A stretch of DNA of 64,000 bases, taken from positions 496,001 through 560,000 of the forward strand of contig NZ_JAIQDB010000001.1 of assembly GCF_020037475.1 (NCBI RefSeq). The letters run 5' to 3'. A program made the position numbers and the translations under genes. Shown one piece after another: positions 61,520-64,000 of the stretch (position 1 is the first letter of the stretch; each line of letters opens with the position of its first letter). The notes under the pieces were generated by a model that worked only from the letters and a program-made list of their open reading frames with translations, was not told the origin of the DNA and did no database searches. The DNA is from Sutcliffiella deserti. GTDB taxonomy: Bacteria; Bacillota; Bacilli; Bacillales; Bacillaceae_I.

Positions 61520-62881
61520 ATGACAAATGACGCTGTCATGATGCAAGCTGATGAACATCCAGTTATTCAGGAAAATAAAATCATTCTTTTTTGGAGCGTC
61601 ACCGTTTGGCTTGTCGTAATGAATACGACCATGTTTAATGTGGCGCTGCCAAGTGTGTTACAGGAGTTATCCCTTACCTCCTCTACCGCCTCATGGATTG
61701 TATCAGGCTATTCGATTGTATTTGCAATTTCCACTTTAACTTATAGTCGTTTGTCAGACTTTCTTCCGATTCGAAGGTTATTGACAATCGGCTTAAGTCT
61801 GCTAGCCATCTCCTCTATCATTGGATTTTTAAGCAATGATTTTTATTGGCTTATGGGTGCAAGATTATTACAGGCAGCAGGGGCGGGAGCGGTTCCAGGT
61901 CTTGCGATGGTATTAGCTGGACGTTATATCCCCATTTCCAGAAGAGGCAAGGCAATGGCCTTCATTTCCTCCGCTGCATCGTTAGGATTTGGGCTTGGTC
62001 CTGTTTTCGGCGGTCTTATCACACAATTTCTTGGTTGGCATTATTTATTTGCCATTACGGGGCTTGTGGTTTTGCTGCTCCCGTTATTCCGGAAGCTTTT
62101 ACCTATAGAAGATGTTCAGAAGGTGAAATTCGACATGATTGGCGGCTTAATGATTGGCGTTACTGTAACAGGGCTGCTATTGTTTTTATCAACCTTTTCC
62201 ATTCCAATACTGCTAATAAGCCTAGTGGCAGCGGGGTGGCTATGGCGACACATTCATCGTGTGAAGATTCCATTTATCCAGCCTTCATTATTGAAAAACC
62301 GGCAATTTGTCAAGCTATTGGGAATTGGGTTTGTGGCATTTATAACACATTTCTCTGCACTATTTTTGATGCCCATCATGCTTTCAGTTGTTTTCGGTAA
62401 AGAACCGGCTGCAATAGGACTTCTTATTTTTCCAGGTGCCATTCTCTCTGCTGTTGCAGCTCAATTTATCGGAAGGCTGATTGACCGGTTCGGCAATATG
62501 CCTTTAATCCTTTTTGGACAATCCTTTCTCTTAATTGCAACTATCTCATTTGCAGCATTAGGTACCGTATCTCCTTTTTCCATTTTATTTATCTATATGT
62601 TTATGAGTACAGGCTTTTCAGCTTTAACTTCTAGTATTTCTAACGAAATTTCAAGGATAATGGATAAAAGTGAGCTTGGAGCAGGGATGGGTATTGCACA
62701 GCTAGTGCAATTTATTGGCGGGGCCTTTGGTGTAGCACTAACCGGTCTTCTCCTTGTCTGGCAGGTTGCTCTTGGGGAAGTTGCAAGCTATCGTAATATC
62801 TTTATAGGCTTATCGTCTCTCATTGTCCTTACCATTGCATTATTTATTTCATATAAGAGGAACAAAAAAGTTAACCGTTAA
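61520..62881 (+). CDS. DHA2-family multidrug exporter
   Basis: This is a 453-residue efflux protein of the 14-helix class (about 12-14 seen), with motif A-like SRLSDFLPIRR (about 75) and motif C SAASLGFGLGPVFGG (about 152). The frame opens inside the patatin gene; the ATG at 61520 follows GGTGAT and is preferred to ATG codons at 61508 and 61454. With 19 bp after the patatin stop the two are likely co-transcribed. The substrate is unknown. Confidence 0.87.
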   Translation: MTNDAVMMQADEHPVIQENKIILFWSVTVWLVVMNTTMFNVALPSVLQELSLTSSTASWIVSGYSIVFAISTLTYSRLSDFLPIRRLLTIGLSLLAISSIIGFLSNDFYWLMGARLLQAAGAGAVPGLAMVLAGRYIPISRRGKAMAFISSAASLGFGLGPVFGGLITQFLGWHYLFAITGLVVLLLPLFRKLLPIEDVQKVKFDMIGGLMIGVTVTGLLLFLSTFSIPILLISLVAAGWLWRHIHRVKIPFIQPSLLKNRQFVKLLGIGFVAFITHFSALFLMPIMLSVVFGKEPAAIGLLIFPGAILSAVAAQFIGRLIDRFGNMPLILFGQSFLLIATISFAALGTVSPFSILFIYMFMSTGFSALTSSISNEISRIMDKSELGAGMGIAQLVQFIGGAFGVALTGLLLVWQVALGEVASYRNIFIGLSSLIVLTIALFISYKRNKKVNR

Positions 62882-62929
62882 GGCTTTCTTTTTTGTTGCT
62901 ACAACATTTAGCAGTTAAGCTTTTCAAAA

Positions 62930-63109
62930 GGCTGTTTTCGCATTGTTTGTTGCTTTTACGTAAGCGGGTACAACCCGTTAAAATCGTTGCTGTCGTGCTC
63001 TTTTCCTGATAAATAAAAAAATCTCTCTAAATTTTGATTGAATAGGACAGTAAAAAATCCAAATACCGATTTTTACGGGCTTATAGCAACAATTTTTACG
63101 AAAAGAGCC
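62930..63109. repeat. Family 2 element (180 bp, perfect target duplication)
   Basis: Inverted ends are GGCTGTTTTCG and, inverted, GGCTCTTTTCG; the similarity extends to TTGTTGC about 18 bp in. The flanks are identical 8-mers TTTCAAAA (62922-62929 and 63110-63117). The interior has no open frame. It lies between the exporter gene and the DksA-like gene. Confidence 0.9.
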
Positions 63110-63158
63110 TTTCAAAATAATTGGAATGAAAGAACCTGAATTTTTAATTGGAATATAT

Positions 63159-63190
63159 AAAATGCCACTCTGTATAAGCAGTGGCATTTT
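63159..63190 (-). terminator. Terminator of the DksA-like gene
   Basis: The stem AAAATGCCACT / AGTGGCATTTT with a 10-nt loop lies directly after the gene stop and is followed by T-rich sequence on the minus strand. Confidence 0.87.
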
Positions 63191-63224
63191 ATCGTTTCAT
63201 TTGCTTGCTCTATCTATAATCCTC

Positions 63225-63599
63225 TTACATGGTACGATCGACTTCTTGCTGCGCCTGGGCAGTTCTTTTAGCGTAAGGAAGGGCTTCAAGTCTTTCATAA
63301 GGAATCTCCTCACCTGTATCAACACATGTCCCATATGTTCCATTGTCGATACGTTCTAAAGCTTCATCTATTTCCCCGAGCAACTTTTCATCAATCTGGT
63401 CAAAGGTTTGTTCTTGTTCTCTTTCTACACGTTCTGCATTGCCTTCCGCTATATGGTTTCCTATACCTGTGGTTAATTCCCCTGTTGATTCTCTCATTGA
63501 CTCGTCGAACTTACTGTTCTTTTTTTTCTGTTCTATGCTTTGTTTCATATCTAAAAGTTTTCTTTCCAATTTTTGCGTTTTTTCTTTTGATAAGCTCAT
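63225..63599 (-). CDS. DksA/TraR-like protein with a reduced zinc finger (YteA/YocK type)
   Basis: This is a 124-residue protein with a coiled-coil N-terminal part (1-85) and the DksA/TraR zinc-finger region NGTYGTCVDTGEEIPYERLEALPYAKRTAQ. Of the four zinc Cys positions only the first is Cys; the others are Asp or Thr, Lys or Arg and Gln. It resembles the Bacillus YteA/YocK group. Binding to RNA polymerase as in DksA is not proved. It is single-gene. A purine-rich site (AGTAGA) precedes the ATG. Confidence 0.85.
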   Translation of the reverse strand: MSLSKEKTQKLERKLLDMKQSIEQKKKNSKFDESMRESTGELTTGIGNHIAEGNAERVEREQEQTFDQIDEKLLGEIDEALERIDNGTYGTCVDTGEEIPYERLEALPYAKRTAQAQQEVDRTM

Positions 63600-63714
63600 T
63601 TCTATCTACTCCCTTCTACTATTGAGCATATTCCCTGATTTTTTAAAATTAAAACAGAGCGGCTCTTGGGGGAGTTAAGACGATTGAGAATATCCTATTC
63701 GGGAAAGCTAGGGT

Positions 63715-64000
63715 TTATATGATTTCTTCCAATGCCGTATCTATTGTGGCAAATTTAAACGAGTAGCCTTCCTCTTCAAGCCTAGCTGGAATAACCCAAC
63801 GGCTCTTTAGTATCAGTTCAGTTTCTGTTCTTATGAATATTGCCCCAAGTTCAAGCATCCATTTTGGAGAAGGTAACCCAAGGTTTTTATTCATCTTTTT
63901 GCGGAGTTTGGTCATAAATTCTCTATTAGTTACAGGATTCGGCGAAGAACAGTTGAACACTCCACTAAGGTCTTTCCTCTTTTGCAAAAATAAGATTATG
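63715..64000 (-). CDS. NAD-dependent epimerase family protein (YfhF-like), C-terminal part
   Basis: This is the C-terminal end of an SDR39U1/YfhF-type epimerase family protein cut by the right edge. The visible sequence contains CSSPNPVTNREFMTKLRKKM and the DUF1731-type end VIPARLEEEGYSFKF. The frame stays open to the window edge, so a TTG at 63987 is not the true start. The function of this group is not settled. Confidence 0.85.
   Translation of the reverse strand, partial: IILFLQKRKDLSGVFNCSSPNPVTNREFMTKLRKKMNKNLGLPSPKWMLELGAIFIRTETELILKSRWVIPARLEEEGYSFKFATIDTALEEII

Noticed and set aside
1-64000. CRISPR arrays, tRNA or rRNA genes, prophage and transposase genes
   Set aside because: None was seen on either strand; the repeats found are dispersed elements, not spaced arrays.

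Overview
The window is chromosomal DNA of a low-GC, endospore-type Bacillaceae, recognised by gene order rather than by any marker RNA. From about 5 to 28.5 kb it follows the Bacillus subtilis yku region closely: ykuV, ykuU, ykuT, ykuS, dapL, dapH, ccpC, darB (ykuL), abbA, ykuK, ykuJ, ykuI, fadH, ykuE, ykuD, ykyB, cheV. ktrC is cut by the left edge. The exact genus cannot be fixed from the sequence; genes not in the B. subtilis block are inserted throughout. No tRNA, rRNA, CRISPR array, prophage or transposase gene was found.

Layout. 0-5 kb: ktrC end, an XRE regulator and a heterodimeric ABC exporter. 5-10 kb: redox genes (ykuV, ykuU), mscS-type channel ykuT, and diaminopimelate synthesis (dapH, dapL) next to a DUF368/PopT-like lipid-carrier flippase. 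11-15 kb: ccpC with divergent TauE and VOC genes, then a DHA2 drug exporter. 15-18 kb: c-di-AMP receptor darB, AbrB antirepressor abbA, ykuK, a 46-residue zinc ribbon, a YueI protein and ykuJ. 18-28 kb: glutaredoxin, exported proteins, a degenerate EAL protein, fatty-acid enzyme fadH, cell-wall enzymes ykuE and ykuD, an HD-GYP protein and cheV. 28.5-33.5 kb: a complete trehalose operon (EIIA, treP, treA, treR) with two TreR operators in its promoter. 33.5-42 kb: membrane and exported proteins, an acyl-CoA dehydrogenase and a penicillin-binding carboxypeptidase. 42-53 kb: peptidases, acetyltransferases, a TetR gene, a bactofilin, map, a CAP protein and a split ThrE exporter. 53-60 kb: small membrane proteins, a CdsA-like protein, a papain-like hydrolase and the Fur-controlled yclNOPQ siderophore system. 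60-64 kb: MarR regulator, patatin, DHA2 exporter, a DksA/TraR-like protein and a truncated epimerase.

The most unusual content is between the genes. (1) Family 1: about 184-bp GC-rich elements with inverted ends like GGCTCTGTTAAA and 8-bp target duplications (7382-7567, 52559-52741, 56835-57018), an old copy at 24179-24360, and several shortened remnants. One copy splits yclNOP from yclQ exactly at the yclP stop codon. (2) Family 2: a 180-bp element at 62930-63109 with different inverted ends and a perfect 8-bp duplication, plus fragments. (3) Family 3: a 126-bp palindromic unit near 15.0 kb. (4) Two hairpins that share the core AAGGGGCCAGACCCC but have perfect, mutually unrelated arms (31202-31250 and 50259-50305). 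All look like non-autonomous elements mobilised by enzymes encoded elsewhere.
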